Source of the DNA: Candidatus Gottesmanbacteria bacterium
GTDB lineage: Bacteria; Patescibacteriota; Microgenomatia; UBA10105; UBA927
Length of the DNA stretch: 52,648 bases
Assembly (NCBI GenBank): GCA_016182725.1
Contig: JACPFZ010000026.1
Location: 1 to 52,648 of the forward strand
Direction: 5' to 3'
The notes below the pieces were generated by a model. The model ran no database searches and was not told where the DNA came from. It saw nothing but the letters and a program-made list of their open reading frames with translations. How positions within the stretch are numbered: position 1 is the stretch's first letter; every line of letters begins with the position of its first letter. Below are positions 31,057 through 38,801 of the stretch, piece by piece. The position numbers were made by a program, and so were the translations under genes.

Positions 31057-31353
31057 ATGAATTTAGGTATAGTTACCAAACCCAATGCAAAGGGACAAAT
31101 TGTCATCCCCAAAAGAATGAGGGATGCGCTTGGTATTGATGAAAACGCCCTCTTAAGCCTTACGATCAAAGGGTACGGCGTATACATTACGCCACTGGAG
31201 AAATCGCTGGGTACCTCTGATTCTAGAAACATTGCCGTAGAGGTACTCAAAAAGACCATGGGTACATGGAAGAGGGATACGTGGACAAAAACTGAAAAGC
31301 AGAGAAGAAAACTTGAGCTTGCCGCTTCGGCAAAAAGAAAACAGGCATGGTAA
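31057..31353 (+). CDS. AbrB/SpoVT-type antitoxin
   Basis: 98 residues. TKPNAKGQIVIPKRMRDALG is the swapped-hairpin AbrB DNA-binding motif, followed by SLTIKGYGVYITPLE. The C-terminal basic helix would wrap the toxin. The gene overlaps the PIN-domain gene by 7 nt. AbrB-type antitoxins repress their own promoter, and a palindromic site overlaps this one's start. Confidence 0.8.
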   Translation: MNLGIVTKPNAKGQIVIPKRMRDALGIDENALLSLTIKGYGVYITPLEKSLGTSDSRNIAVEVLKKTMGTWKRDTWTKTEKQRRKLELAASAKRKQAW

Positions 31354-31742
31354 TTGTCGATACGAATATTATCATTGATCACCTACGAAGCCAGTCGAGT
31401 ACATCTGTTCTGATACGGCTGTTTGACGCATATCCTGAGGAGCCCATTACTACTTCTGTCATTTGTCTGCAGGAGCTCTATGAAGGAGAAAGTACCAGAG
31501 ATGATCAAAAAGAACAGTATTTATTATCGACATTGGGATCATTAGACGTATTGCCATACACAGTTGAGATTGCAACGCTTGCCGGTAAATTAGCCAGAGA
31601 CGCAAAACAATCCATGGAATTTGCCGATGCCGCCTTTGCGGCTACAGCTCTGGTCAACGAAGCGGAACTTTTTACATTGAATCAAAAGCACTTTACAGGC
31701 ATACTCAACTTGAAGCTCCGTACGCTTCCATCAAAGCCGTAA
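31347..31742 (+). CDS. vapC: PIN-domain ribonuclease toxin (VapC-like)
   Basis: 131 residues. VIVDTNIIIDHLR supplies the first Asp, TSVICLQELYEG the Glu, and MEFADAAFAATALVNEAELF the second acidic cluster, ending in FTLNQKHF, the standard PIN active site. VapC toxins cleave tRNA or rRNA using magnesium. Forms a toxin-antitoxin operon with the overlapping AbrB-type gene. Confidence 0.85.
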   Translation: MVIVDTNIIIDHLRSQSSTSVLIRLFDAYPEEPITTSVICLQELYEGESTRDDQKEQYLLSTLGSLDVLPYTVEIATLAGKLARDAKQSMEFADAAFAATALVNEAELFTLNQKHFTGILNLKLRTLPSKP

Positions 31743-31878
31743 TGAGATAAAAATTTATTCTCAATAAGCCGCAGTAAGAAGTATTATTCTGAAACCATCA
31801 ATAATCTCATTTACATTTAGAAGAAGCTATAGTATGTTCTCTCTAGTCTAGACATAGTATTTTTCTGGACGTATATAT
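31743..31878. other. Intergenic region before the IMPDH-like gene
   Basis: No gene. TGAGA and TCTCA near the start (31743-31763) could form a weak AT-rich hairpin after vapC. The rest is AT-rich with several TATA-like boxes; the promoter of the next gene cannot be picked with confidence. Confidence 0.4.
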
Positions 31879-33084
31879 ATGCCGGAAATACTTAAAGAAA
31901 GAGGAATGAGTTTGGATGAGGTGACATTTGTTCCAGGAACAGGTCCGTTCAACGGCGCTCCTAATTCAGGTGACCCACAAAAAGAAAAATACGATATTAA
32001 TTTGCGATGGGGAAATATAGGGGGAGCAGGTACACCATTTGTGTCATCAAACATGGAAAGTGTTACTAATGAAACTAACGTATTAGCTCTAGCGAGAGTC
32101 GGAGTAACACCAATAATTCATCAGTTTTCTTCAATCGAATATCGTGAAGCATTAGCTCGTCAATTGAGTGAAGTTACGATAGATAGAGAACAATATCCGT
32201 ATGCTGCTGTTCGTCCGGATGGACGCATGATTTTTGGTATTGCTGTAGGTTTTCAGGGCATGAGAGAAGAAACGATCAGGCTTTTTCAGGCAGGAGCACC
32301 GATAGTACGGATTGATTCTGCAAATGGATACACACCAGCGTTTGTTGAATCTCTTATTTATACACGAGAAGCTCGAGATTATGATTTGCAAAATGCTCAA
32401 CAATTGTCCGATGGCGTAAAGAGAGTGAGAGATGCCGATGCCAGTGGAAGATGGATTATTCTTGCAGGTAATATAGCAACAGCAGAAGGAGCGCAGCGAC
32501 TCCTATCGGCAAGTCCTGATGGAGAGTGGGTAGGTATTGCAAGCGGAACTGCGTGTGGTACCTGGAATAATCTTGATGTGCATGTACCACAGTTGACAGC
32601 GCTTGATTGGGTATATCCGATATTGAAAGAGACTGATGTATTTCTTTTTTCTGATGGAGGCGCACGGGATCCACATGCTACAGCGGTTGCTCTGGCATTT
32701 AGTCAGGGAGTAGTAATGGGAGGCGTATGGGCAGCAACAGAAGAAGCTCCGAGTGAAAAGAAACGTGGTAGAGATGGTATTGTTTATGCAAATTACATAG
32801 GTTCAGCTGCCCGTGAAGCACGGTTAGACAGGGTAAGTCGTCATCCCGATATGTATAAAATGAAAGACCATGAGGTTGAGGAAGGTTTTAGTGTTTGGTT
32901 GCCAGTGAGAGGAACGACTGAAGAAGTTGCCCGAGATTTTGTACGGCATTTGATTCGGGTCATGTGGTATGTTGGCGTTCATTCGTTGGCTGATCTTCGT
33001 AATTACGCAAAGCTTTTGCCTCTCAGCCCTGCTGCGTTAGCAGCTGTTCAGAAGGCGCAGATATTAGGTCAAAAAGTACCATAA
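31879..33084 (+). CDS. Divergent IMP dehydrogenase/GMP reductase-family protein
   Basis: 401 residues, a TIM barrel without CBS domains. TPFVSSNMESVTNETNVLAL matches the start of IMPDH (x-x-PMdtVte). VGIASGTACGTWNN is the catalytic loop with Cys, and LFSDGGARDPHATAVALAFS with VMGGVWAATEEAPSE matches the phosphate-binding and flap strands. It is far from canonical IMPDH, which has GIGPGSICTTR at the loop. Codon use is more AT-rich than neighbours. It converges on guaA (3 nt between stops), consistent with purine metabolism: IMP to XMP, then GMP. Confidence 0.6.
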   Translation: MPEILKERGMSLDEVTFVPGTGPFNGAPNSGDPQKEKYDINLRWGNIGGAGTPFVSSNMESVTNETNVLALARVGVTPIIHQFSSIEYREALARQLSEVTIDREQYPYAAVRPDGRMIFGIAVGFQGMREETIRLFQAGAPIVRIDSANGYTPAFVESLIYTREARDYDLQNAQQLSDGVKRVRDADASGRWIILAGNIATAEGAQRLLSASPDGEWVGIASGTACGTWNNLDVHVPQLTALDWVYPILKETDVFLFSDGGARDPHATAVALAFSQGVVMGGVWAATEEAPSEKKRGRDGIVYANYIGSAAREARLDRVSRHPDMYKMKDHEVEEGFSVWLPVRGTTEEVARDFVRHLIRVMWYVGVHSLADLRNYAKLLPLSPAALAAVQKAQILGQKVP

Positions 33085-33087
33085 ATC

Positions 33088-34605
33088 CTATTCCCATTCC
33101 ATCGTGGCAGGGGGTTTGGTGGTGATATCATACACCACGCGCGAGACATTGGGTACTTCATTGACGATTCGCGATGACATTCGTTGCAACACGTCATACG
33201 GAATATGTGCCCATTGGCTCGTCATGACGTCGCGGGATTCGTATGCGCGGATGGCAACGACTTCGGCAAACACCCGAGCATCACCCTTGACTGCGGTTGA
33301 ATTGGTTCCGGTCATAACCGCAAAACATTGGAACACTTTATCGTAGAGACTTGCGGTTTTCATTTCTTCCACAACAATGCTATCGGCAATTTTTACCTGC
33401 TCAAGACGTTTTTCCGTTACTTCACCGCGAATACGAATCGCGTATCCTGGGCCGGGGAAGGGGTGCTGCATCAAAATATCTTCCGGAAGTCCCGCTAATC
33501 GGCCAAGCTCACGCACTTCGTCTTTATAATACGAGCGAAGAGGTTCAAGAAGGGAAAGACGAAGATTTTTTGGAAGGCCGCCGACGTTGTGGTGCGATTT
33601 AATATGTGAGGCAAGTTTGCTGCCTTTGGACTCAATCACATCCGAATAAATCGTTCCTTGGCCTAAGAAGGCTACGTCTTTATGTTTAGCCGCTTCTTTC
33701 TGAAAAATATCCACGTAGAGCTTGCCAATGGTTTTGCGTTTCACTTCGGGATCAGTAATACCAATGAGCGCTTCCATAAATTGTTTGCGCGCATCGACAA
33801 ACACCAAATCAGCATGGACAAACGTGGTAAAAATTTCCTTGACCCGAATGTCTGTTTCTGGTCGCATGAGGCCGGATTCCACATAGACAGGGATAAGGTG
33901 TTTACCGATGGCTTTGCCAATCAAAAAAGCTGCTACTGTTGAATCCACACCGCCAGACACTGCACAGATCACTTTTTTACCACCCACGGTATCTTTGACG
34001 GTTTGAATAATACTATCAGGGGAAAGCTTAAGGGGAGAAAGTGTTTCACCACAGATATCGCAGGCAAAATTTTCCAGGATTTTTAAACCATACTGGGTAT
34101 GAGCTGCCTCTGGATGAAACTGCACGCCAAAGAGTTTACGCTTGAGGTCACAAACTGCGGCAAAGCGAACACTCTTTGTGCTTCCTGTGACCGTAAATCC
34201 TTCAGGAAGTGAAGTAACCGTATCTCCGTGAGACATAAAGACGATTCCCGTTTTGACAAGGCCTCGCCTTGCGGAATTGTAAGGCGAGGCCTTAAGAAAT
34301 TCCGGTCCGTACTCCTTTTGCGTATTTTGTACGTCTCCGTCGAGAAGTTTTGCCATCAACTGCCAGCCATAGCAGATGCCGAGCACTGGGATTTTCAAAG
34401 TAAACAGTTGTTTATCTATGGTAGGAGCTCCTTGTTCGTACACACTTGCTGGACCGCCCGTTAAGATAATACCTCGCGGTTTTTTTTCTTTGATTGCAGC
34501 AAGAGCATTCTCTGGATCCACATAGTCGCTCATCACGCCTAATTGCCGAAACCTGCGTCCGATAAGATGGGCAGTTTGGGAACCGAAGTCGATGATGAGA
34601 ATCAC
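33088..34605 (-). CDS. guaA: GMP synthase (glutamine-hydrolysing)
   Basis: 505 residues. The glutaminase domain has MILIIDFGSQTAHLIGRR, GICYGWQLMAKLL (nucleophile Cys) and VQFHPEAAHT (His, Glu). The ATP-pyrophosphatase domain has VICAVSGGVDSTVAAFLI. The C-terminal dimerisation part ends ITTKPPATMEWE. It converts XMP to GMP with glutamine and ATP. An exact inverted repeat (34258-34293) lies between EYG and MSHGD of the glutaminase domain without changing the usual length. It overlaps the next gene of the operon by 4 nt. Confidence 0.95.
   Translation of the reverse strand: MILIIDFGSQTAHLIGRRFRQLGVMSDYVDPENALAAIKEKKPRGIILTGGPASVYEQGAPTIDKQLFTLKIPVLGICYGWQLMAKLLDGDVQNTQKEYGPEFLKASPYNSARRGLVKTGIVFMSHGDTVTSLPEGFTVTGSTKSVRFAAVCDLKRKLFGVQFHPEAAHTQYGLKILENFACDICGETLSPLKLSPDSIIQTVKDTVGGKKVICAVSGGVDSTVAAFLIGKAIGKHLIPVYVESGLMRPETDIRVKEIFTTFVHADLVFVDARKQFMEALIGITDPEVKRKTIGKLYVDIFQKEAAKHKDVAFLGQGTIYSDVIESKGSKLASHIKSHHNVGGLPKNLRLSLLEPLRSYYKDEVRELGRLAGLPEDILMQHPFPGPGYAIRIRGEVTEKRLEQVKIADSIVVEEMKTASLYDKVFQCFAVMTGTNSTAVKGDARVFAEVVAIRAYESRDVMTSQWAHIPYDVLQRMSSRIVNEVPNVSRVVYDITTKPPATMEWE
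34258..34293 (-). repeat. Perfect 13-bp inverted repeat inside guaA
   Basis: AAGGCCTCGCCTT (34258-34270) and AAGGCGAGGCCTT (34281-34293) with a 10-nt loop. It encodes the variable stretch between strands of the glutaminase domain (KASPYNSARRGLVK). Confidence 0.7.
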
Positions 34606-35804
34606 AAAAGACCTCCTATGGTAATAACGGCGTTGATTGCATGCATGAATCTCTCTTCTGTTTCATATCGGGCGATACTCGGATCAATAAGAAGCGGGTT
34701 TTGATTATCAATGGTAACCTGTATTTTCCATCCTCGGGGTGTTTCGTGTCCGGGGCGGGTGTTTACCTGAATCGGGCGATTATACGCCTCTTCCACAATG
34801 CCGGAAATATCAGAAAGGTCTTCAGCCGGTTTCTCCAGAGGAAGTTTACCATCGGGGTTTTTCCCTACAAGTACCACGCTCATCAGACGGGCATTAGTGA
34901 CTGCTTCTTCCCATAATGAGATCATTCGTCGGTTCTGATGATACTCGTCAAGGTAAAACTGTCGTGCTTGTTCAACGAATGCGCCCCTTTTGGCTTCGGC
35001 CACTGCTTTCCCGGTTTCTGTATAAAAGGCGGTTGAATTCATTTCTTTGAGCACTGCACTCAAACGATCACCCAGCCAGCGATCTCCATATTGCCAATCC
35101 CGCCGCTCTTCAGGGGTAATGTCATCGCGGATGAGATACCAACCCGCAGGTCCGATTCCTCCTTTTTTGTTTCGTTCTAGTGCGTCGTGGGCAAGATCGT
35201 TGGGGTTGTGAGACAGTCCGGCGCCAAACAATTTGTCTGAATCGGCAAGCAGGTTTCCGATAGGACTCATCCGACTGTATGTTTGTCCTGTACTATATGT
35301 GTCGTCATGATGACGGATATCCATTGCCATCCATCGTGCACCAGAAACGGATAGTCCCAGTTTGATTCCGAACAACAGAATCATCCTGGCCATCGTATCA
35401 GGGTGAAGTTTTCGAACATCACCAGGCAGTGGTTCACCGGTAGCGGGATGTTGGAGCGGAAACGTTTGTGCAAGGTCATGGAGCACGGCATAGGCTTGGT
35501 ATATATTGTCCTGTTCTGGTTTCCAGATGCCTTCTTTTTTGGCGATGTGTACTATGCCTTCATAAACAAAATAACTATGCTGGCTCCCGTGGTCTTGGTG
35601 ATGTTTCCATTCGTCAATAGAATTTCGCGCAGTTTGACTAACATGCTGTTGGATAGCATGTTCGCCTTTTGCAAGCGCTCCCACGATCTTCAGAAGTTCT
35701 GATTGCCATGTATCGGCTAACAACCTTCCTTTGTCCTCTGAAGGAGGGAGGTAGGAAAGAGTATTTTTGAAAAGTGAGTGTTTTGCAGGTATTTCCAAAA
35801 CCAT
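34602..35804 (-). CDS. HD-domain protein of unknown specificity
   Basis: 400 residues. AYAVLHDLAQTFPL gives the HD pair, MDIRHHDDTYSTGQ a following His cluster, and LLADSDKLFGAG the final Asp, the order expected of an HD-type metal phosphohydrolase. The first His may be in HSYFVYEGIVHIA. The C-terminal 90 residues form a separate alpha/beta domain (WKIQVTIDNQNPLLID). It sits between guaA and the deoxynucleoside kinase in one operon with 4- and 2-nt junctions. A nucleotide phosphohydrolase role is inferred from context. Confidence 0.55.
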   Translation of the reverse strand: MVLEIPAKHSLFKNTLSYLPPSEDKGRLLADTWQSELLKIVGALAKGEHAIQQHVSQTARNSIDEWKHHQDHGSQHSYFVYEGIVHIAKKEGIWKPEQDNIYQAYAVLHDLAQTFPLQHPATGEPLPGDVRKLHPDTMARMILLFGIKLGLSVSGARWMAMDIRHHDDTYSTGQTYSRMSPIGNLLADSDKLFGAGLSHNPNDLAHDALERNKKGGIGPAGWYLIRDDITPEERRDWQYGDRWLGDRLSAVLKEMNSTAFYTETGKAVAEAKRGAFVEQARQFYLDEYHQNRRMISLWEEAVTNARLMSVVLVGKNPDGKLPLEKPAEDLSDISGIVEEAYNRPIQVNTRPGHETPRGWKIQVTIDNQNPLLIDPSIARYETEERFMHAINAVITIGGLL

Positions 35805-35806
35805 AG

Positions 35807-36442
35807 TTAGGTAACCAGGCGTCGTACTTTTTGTACTACATCTTTCTGATTTTTGGAACTATTGATGACATCATGCCCGTTGACGTGGGTATATTCCAGT
35901 ACTTTTTGCCCTTGACTTTTCAGACGAACGATCAATGTGTCTAACGACCGTTGGATTCCTTCAAGATATTGCGGGGTGAAGTATTTCATTTCGAACTCGC
36001 GACCTCGATCGTTAATGCGTTCTAGCAGTAGCGGAACAGGGAGTTTGAGATTGATGACCAGGTTTTCCCTGACGGTTGTTTTTGTACATTTTTCAAAAAG
36101 TTCATTGTATAGTTCCATTTCTTGCTCGTTCATGTGTTTGGCAGCAAGCCGGCTGTTGGCATAGACCCACGACATCAGGAGTCCGCTGTCCTGGACGACG
36201 GCTTGTTTTGTGAGTATTTTTTCCAGTTCCTGTGCCATTTCCACGCGACGAGTCAGAAACCATATATCAGAGGCAAGCGACCAACGAGCGCGGTCAACGA
36301 CTGCATCCTGGAAAAAGGGATTGGTTTTGTATAATTCATCCGCAGCTACTAAATGAGCAGGAAGTTTTTGAGCAAGAAACCGCGCAAGTGTTGACTTTCC
36401 TGCTCCCACGTTACCAATGACGGTGATAAACGGATGCTTCAC
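35807..36442 (-). CDS. Deoxynucleoside kinase
   Basis: 211 residues starting at a GTG (36442). FITVIGNVGAGKSTLARFLA is the P-loop, TNPFFQDAV and QDSGLLMSWVYANSRLA are substrate-binding segments of the dNK/dGK/dAK family, and RINDRGREFEM is the lid arginine motif. It phosphorylates salvaged deoxynucleosides to dNMPs. First gene of the operon with the HD protein and GuaA. The start overlaps the stop of a 22-codon frame (36439-36507) by GTGA, suggesting translational coupling to it. Confidence 0.85.
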   Translation of the reverse strand: MKHPFITVIGNVGAGKSTLARFLAQKLPAHLVAADELYKTNPFFQDAVVDRARWSLASDIWFLTRRVEMAQELEKILTKQAVVQDSGLLMSWVYANSRLAAKHMNEQEMELYNELFEKCTKTTVRENLVINLKLPVPLLLERINDRGREFEMKYFTPQYLEGIQRSLDTLIVRLKSQGQKVLEYTHVNGHDVINSSKNQKDVVQKVRRLVT

Positions 36443-36507
36443 AGGTATTCAAAATTTTTTGTCAATAAGATGCGCAGTCTGAAACTAAAGTCAACGATAA
36501 GTATCAT
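36439..36507 (-). CDS. 22-codon leader ORF resembling a degenerate guaA start
   Basis: MILIVDFSFRLRILLTKNF and three more residues, stop overlapping the deoxynucleoside kinase start. The DNA closely matches the first ~50 nt of guaA (MILIIDFGSQTAHLI): ATGATACTTATCGTTGAC here versus ATGATTCTCATCATCGAC, with a 1-nt deletion that shifts the frame after DFS so that CTGCGCATCTTAT lines up with CTGCCCATCTTAT. It is either a remnant of a second guaA or a translated leader. Confidence 0.45.
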   Translation of the reverse strand: MILIVDFSFRLRILLTKNFEYL

Positions 36508-36514
36508 GGGTAAG

Positions 36515-36548
36515 AAATGTTATCATGTTCTAGAACATGATAACATTT
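36515..36548. repeat. Perfect 34-bp palindrome, intergenic copy
   Basis: AAATGTTATCATGTTCT followed directly by its reverse complement. The central 28 bp (TGTTATCATGTTCT and inverse, 36518-36545) recur exactly at 49104-49131 inside a coding gene. No spacer at the centre. It lies upstream of the deoxynucleoside kinase operon, 8 nt before the leader ORF start, so an operator role is possible. No T-run follows on either strand, so it is not a standard terminator. Confidence 0.85.
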
Positions 36549-36615
36549 GCATCGCCGTTTGGAAATTTGATTTGGCAGGTGCAACAGGGATGTTCCGGTG
36601 AGATGGCCACATGCA

Positions 36616-36864
36616 TTACTTTCGACTAAATTCGTACTCTGTCTTGCCGTCTCTCGTATTCATTCCTAAATTACCCTGAACTTCTGTTACCGTTAAATTG
36701 TAATGTCCCCCAACTTCATCCTCAAAACGTATCTCTTGAATAACCCGTAATCCTCCGTCAGGCGAAGCAGAGACATTAACGAGCTCATTCGGTCCTAATT
36801 CTCTGGTTACTGGCTCATCAGGGGTTACGATAATTTTTTCAGTCACTATCATTTCTGGTGGCAT
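36616..36864 (-). CDS. Small protein of unknown function
   Basis: 82 residues, MPPEMIVTEKIIVTPDEPVT, acidic and beta-rich (GLRVIQEIRFEDEVGGHYNL), no membrane segment or known motif. A strong AAAGGAGG 6 nt before the ATG supports translation. It lies 15 nt downstream of the phosphoribosyltransferase gene and is probably the last gene of that operon. Confidence 0.55.
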   Translation of the reverse strand: MPPEMIVTEKIIVTPDEPVTRELGPNELVNVSASPDGGLRVIQEIRFEDEVGGHYNLTVTEVQGNLGMNTRDGKTEYEFSRK

Positions 36865-36879
36865 AGCATCCTCCTTTCT

Positions 36880-37455
36880 TTACAGATGGTATTTTCGGAC
36901 AAAGGCAATTTGGCTGTCTTTGTAATGGAGACGTTCTAAAAATGTTTGAATCTGGGCCTTGGATTTCCCTTCTTTTTCCATTTGCTTTGTGATAAGGAGG
37001 ATCATTTCTGTGGGCTCATAGGGGAAAAGAATCCATTTCCTTGTTTGCCGGGCAACATAGTCCGGTCGGAACGTGGAGTGGGGCTTGTAAAACATGGTGA
37101 CCGTGGTTACATCCTTGGGGCCGCATTTTTTGAGATACCGCACCGCGCGCAACAAGGTTTTGCCCGAGTCTGCCACATCGTCTACCAAAAGGATACGCTT
37201 TCCCCGGATAGACGTGGGGAGTTTGGCAAGAATCTGTATTTCTCCGCGCGTCTGGATGTCGGTATAACTTTGGATGGAGATGGTGGATATGGGGACGCGC
37301 AAAAAATCAGTGAGAAGATGCCCTAAAGTTAGTCCGCCACGAGAGATGGCAACGAGTTCATCCACGGGTTGTTTTTGGGCAAGGATTGAGGCGGCAAGTT
37401 TTTGGGCGAGCGTGTGATATTCGTTCCAACTGACCGGAAGATACTGTATGACCAT
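36880..37455 (-). CDS. Purine phosphoribosyltransferase (XGPRT/HPRT-like)
   Basis: 191 residues. DELVAISRGGLTLGHLLTDF and the PRPP loop KRILLVDDVADSGKTLLRAV identify a type I phosphoribosyltransferase. PDYVARQTRKWILFPYEPTE is the xanthine/guanine-type nucleobase region (W-I-x-F-P-W/Y-E). It would convert guanine, xanthine or hypoxanthine to the nucleotide with PRPP. It begins 3 nt after the stop of the next upstream gene in an operon of salvage genes. Confidence 0.75.
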   Translation of the reverse strand: MVIQYLPVSWNEYHTLAQKLAASILAQKQPVDELVAISRGGLTLGHLLTDFLRVPISTISIQSYTDIQTRGEIQILAKLPTSIRGKRILLVDDVADSGKTLLRAVRYLKKCGPKDVTTVTMFYKPHSTFRPDYVARQTRKWILFPYEPTEMILLITKQMEKEGKSKAQIQTFLERLHYKDSQIAFVRKYHL

Positions 37456-37458
37456 ACG

Positions 37459-38190
37459 TTACTGGGCAGTATATAAACCTGGTTCTTTCATGTGTTTTCC
37501 TAATGCAGGATGGCGGATGATCGCTGCTTGGACATTTGCACCAATATCGCCAAAACCGGCTAGCCACCGTCCGTTTCCGTCTGGCGCAGGAATCCAGCTA
37601 TCTTCAATATCTGCCGTGACAATGTGAAGGGCAGGGTATTGTTCAAGAAGGCTCCGTACGGTTGGGGAGTGTGCAATGACTCCAAGGGCAATAACGTGAT
37701 CAGCCACGATACCTCGTTGGTTTAATCCTCCGATTGTTCGTCTGAGTGTTTCGCCAGTATCAATAACAGGATCTATCAACAGGAGGCGTCCGACGCTTGT
37801 TGGCTGGACTGCTTCTGGGATAAGGGGTTTGATAGGATTTTTATTACCACCATCGTTCGTAATGATAAAGGGGATGTGAGGAGAGTACTGACGGATTCCA
37901 TATAAAAAAGGATATGCGCCTCGAGGGATGGCAATGGCAAGCGCAGGAGTATGATGATTATTCTGATTGAGTTGAGGAAGCATCACACCCGTGGCTTTTT
38001 GCATGGCAAGCCGTCCCAACTTTTCTGTTGCCTGCCAAAATGGCAGGAGTGTTGCCTCGTCAGCGGGTGTTGCCCTCCGGAAGGCTTCAACATATGGTTG
38101 TGTCCAACTCTGGGAAAGGAGCAAAAATCTGTTTCCAAATTCTTGGGATAATTGTTCGGCTGTCTGTAAGGTTTCTGGTCTACTTGGCAT
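37459..38190 (-). CDS. Uracil phosphoribosyltransferase-like protein
   Basis: 243 residues from MPSRPETLQ, chosen because AAAGGAG lies 5 nt upstream; the frame is open to 38211. ALAIAIPRGAYPFLYGIRQY, RLLLIDPVIDTGETLRRTIG (PRPP loop) and DSWIPAPDGNGRWLAGFGDI parallel Upp (PRGG, DPMLATGGS, GYIxPGLGDAGD). It is divergent and longer than Upp, so the base is uncertain. Overlaps the upstream LOG-like gene by 11 nt. Confidence 0.6.
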   Translation of the reverse strand: MPSRPETLQTAEQLSQEFGNRFLLLSQSWTQPYVEAFRRATPADEATLLPFWQATEKLGRLAMQKATGVMLPQLNQNNHHTPALAIAIPRGAYPFLYGIRQYSPHIPFIITNDGGNKNPIKPLIPEAVQPTSVGRLLLIDPVIDTGETLRRTIGGLNQRGIVADHVIALGVIAHSPTVRSLLEQYPALHIVTADIEDSWIPAPDGNGRWLAGFGDIGANVQAAIIRHPALGKHMKEPGLYTAQ

Positions 38191-38746
38191 ACGCTCTCCT
38201 TTTGAGTTCACTGATGACGTTTTCTACGAGTGGCTTTGGATTTTTTGAGACAATATAGGAGGGTTTATGCCGATGGGAAATTGCCGCAACCTGCTCCCGA
38301 AGATCAATTGCTCCTCCGGAACCATCCAGGATACCAATGACTTTTTGGAAATCAATCGCAAGTGTCAGTTCAAGAAGCGTCCCCACGCCGCCACCGATAA
38401 GTATCGCCGCATCAATACTTCTCATCATAACGACATCGCGTGCCTTGTATCCTATACCAGTATAGACGATGGTGTTCCAGAGCTTCGGGTCAATATGCTC
38501 ATAGCGTTCTAACTGTTCATGAAGATTTTCAGCCGGTGAGATGCCAATCGTGAGTCCTCCTGTATCATGTGCTCCCCGCGTGGCGTCACAGGAGTACCCA
38601 AGAGTTGCGCCGGAAAATAGGATGCAGCCCTGTGTTGCAAGGTATTTACCGATTTCGTAGGCTTTCTTGGCGATGGTGTTTGAGAACGTGCCGCCTGCTG
38701 ATCCGCAGACCGCTACAGTGAAGTGAGAAGAGTTATCAACTGCCAT
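38180..38746 (-). CDS. LOG-family / TIGR00725-like nucleotide phosphoribohydrolase
   Basis: 188 residues with a Rossmann-type fold: VAVCGSAGGTFSNTIAKKAY, ILFSGATLGYSCDATRGAHD, and AAILIGGGVGTLLELTLAID, the PGGxGTxxE motif of the LOG family (with GGG for PGG). Members cleave the N-glycosidic bond of nucleoside monophosphates, releasing base and ribose 5-phosphate, which fits the adjacent base-salvage phosphoribosyltransferases. First gene of the leftward operon; leaderless promoter TTGACA-17-TACCAT with 5 nt to the ATG. Confidence 0.65.
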   Translation of the reverse strand: MAVDNSSHFTVAVCGSAGGTFSNTIAKKAYEIGKYLATQGCILFSGATLGYSCDATRGAHDTGGLTIGISPAENLHEQLERYEHIDPKLWNTIVYTGIGYKARDVVMMRSIDAAILIGGGVGTLLELTLAIDFQKVIGILDGSGGAIDLREQVAAISHRHKPSYIVSKNPKPLVENVISELKRRAYAK

Positions 38747-38801
38747 AGTTAATGGTACTTCAAACCTTGACGCTTGTCAATATGGTCGTTAGAATAGGAA
38801 C
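38747..38801. promoter_or_regulatory. Back-to-back leaderless promoters with interleaved -35 boxes
   Basis: Rightward: TTGACG (38767-38772), 17 nt, TAGAAT (38790-38795), 6 nt, ATG 38802. Leftward: TTGACA (38780-38775), 17 nt, TACCAT (38757-38752), 5 nt, ATG 38746. The two -35 boxes form the inverted repeat TTGACGCTTGTCAA, so RNA polymerases could not occupy both at once. Confidence 0.7.
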
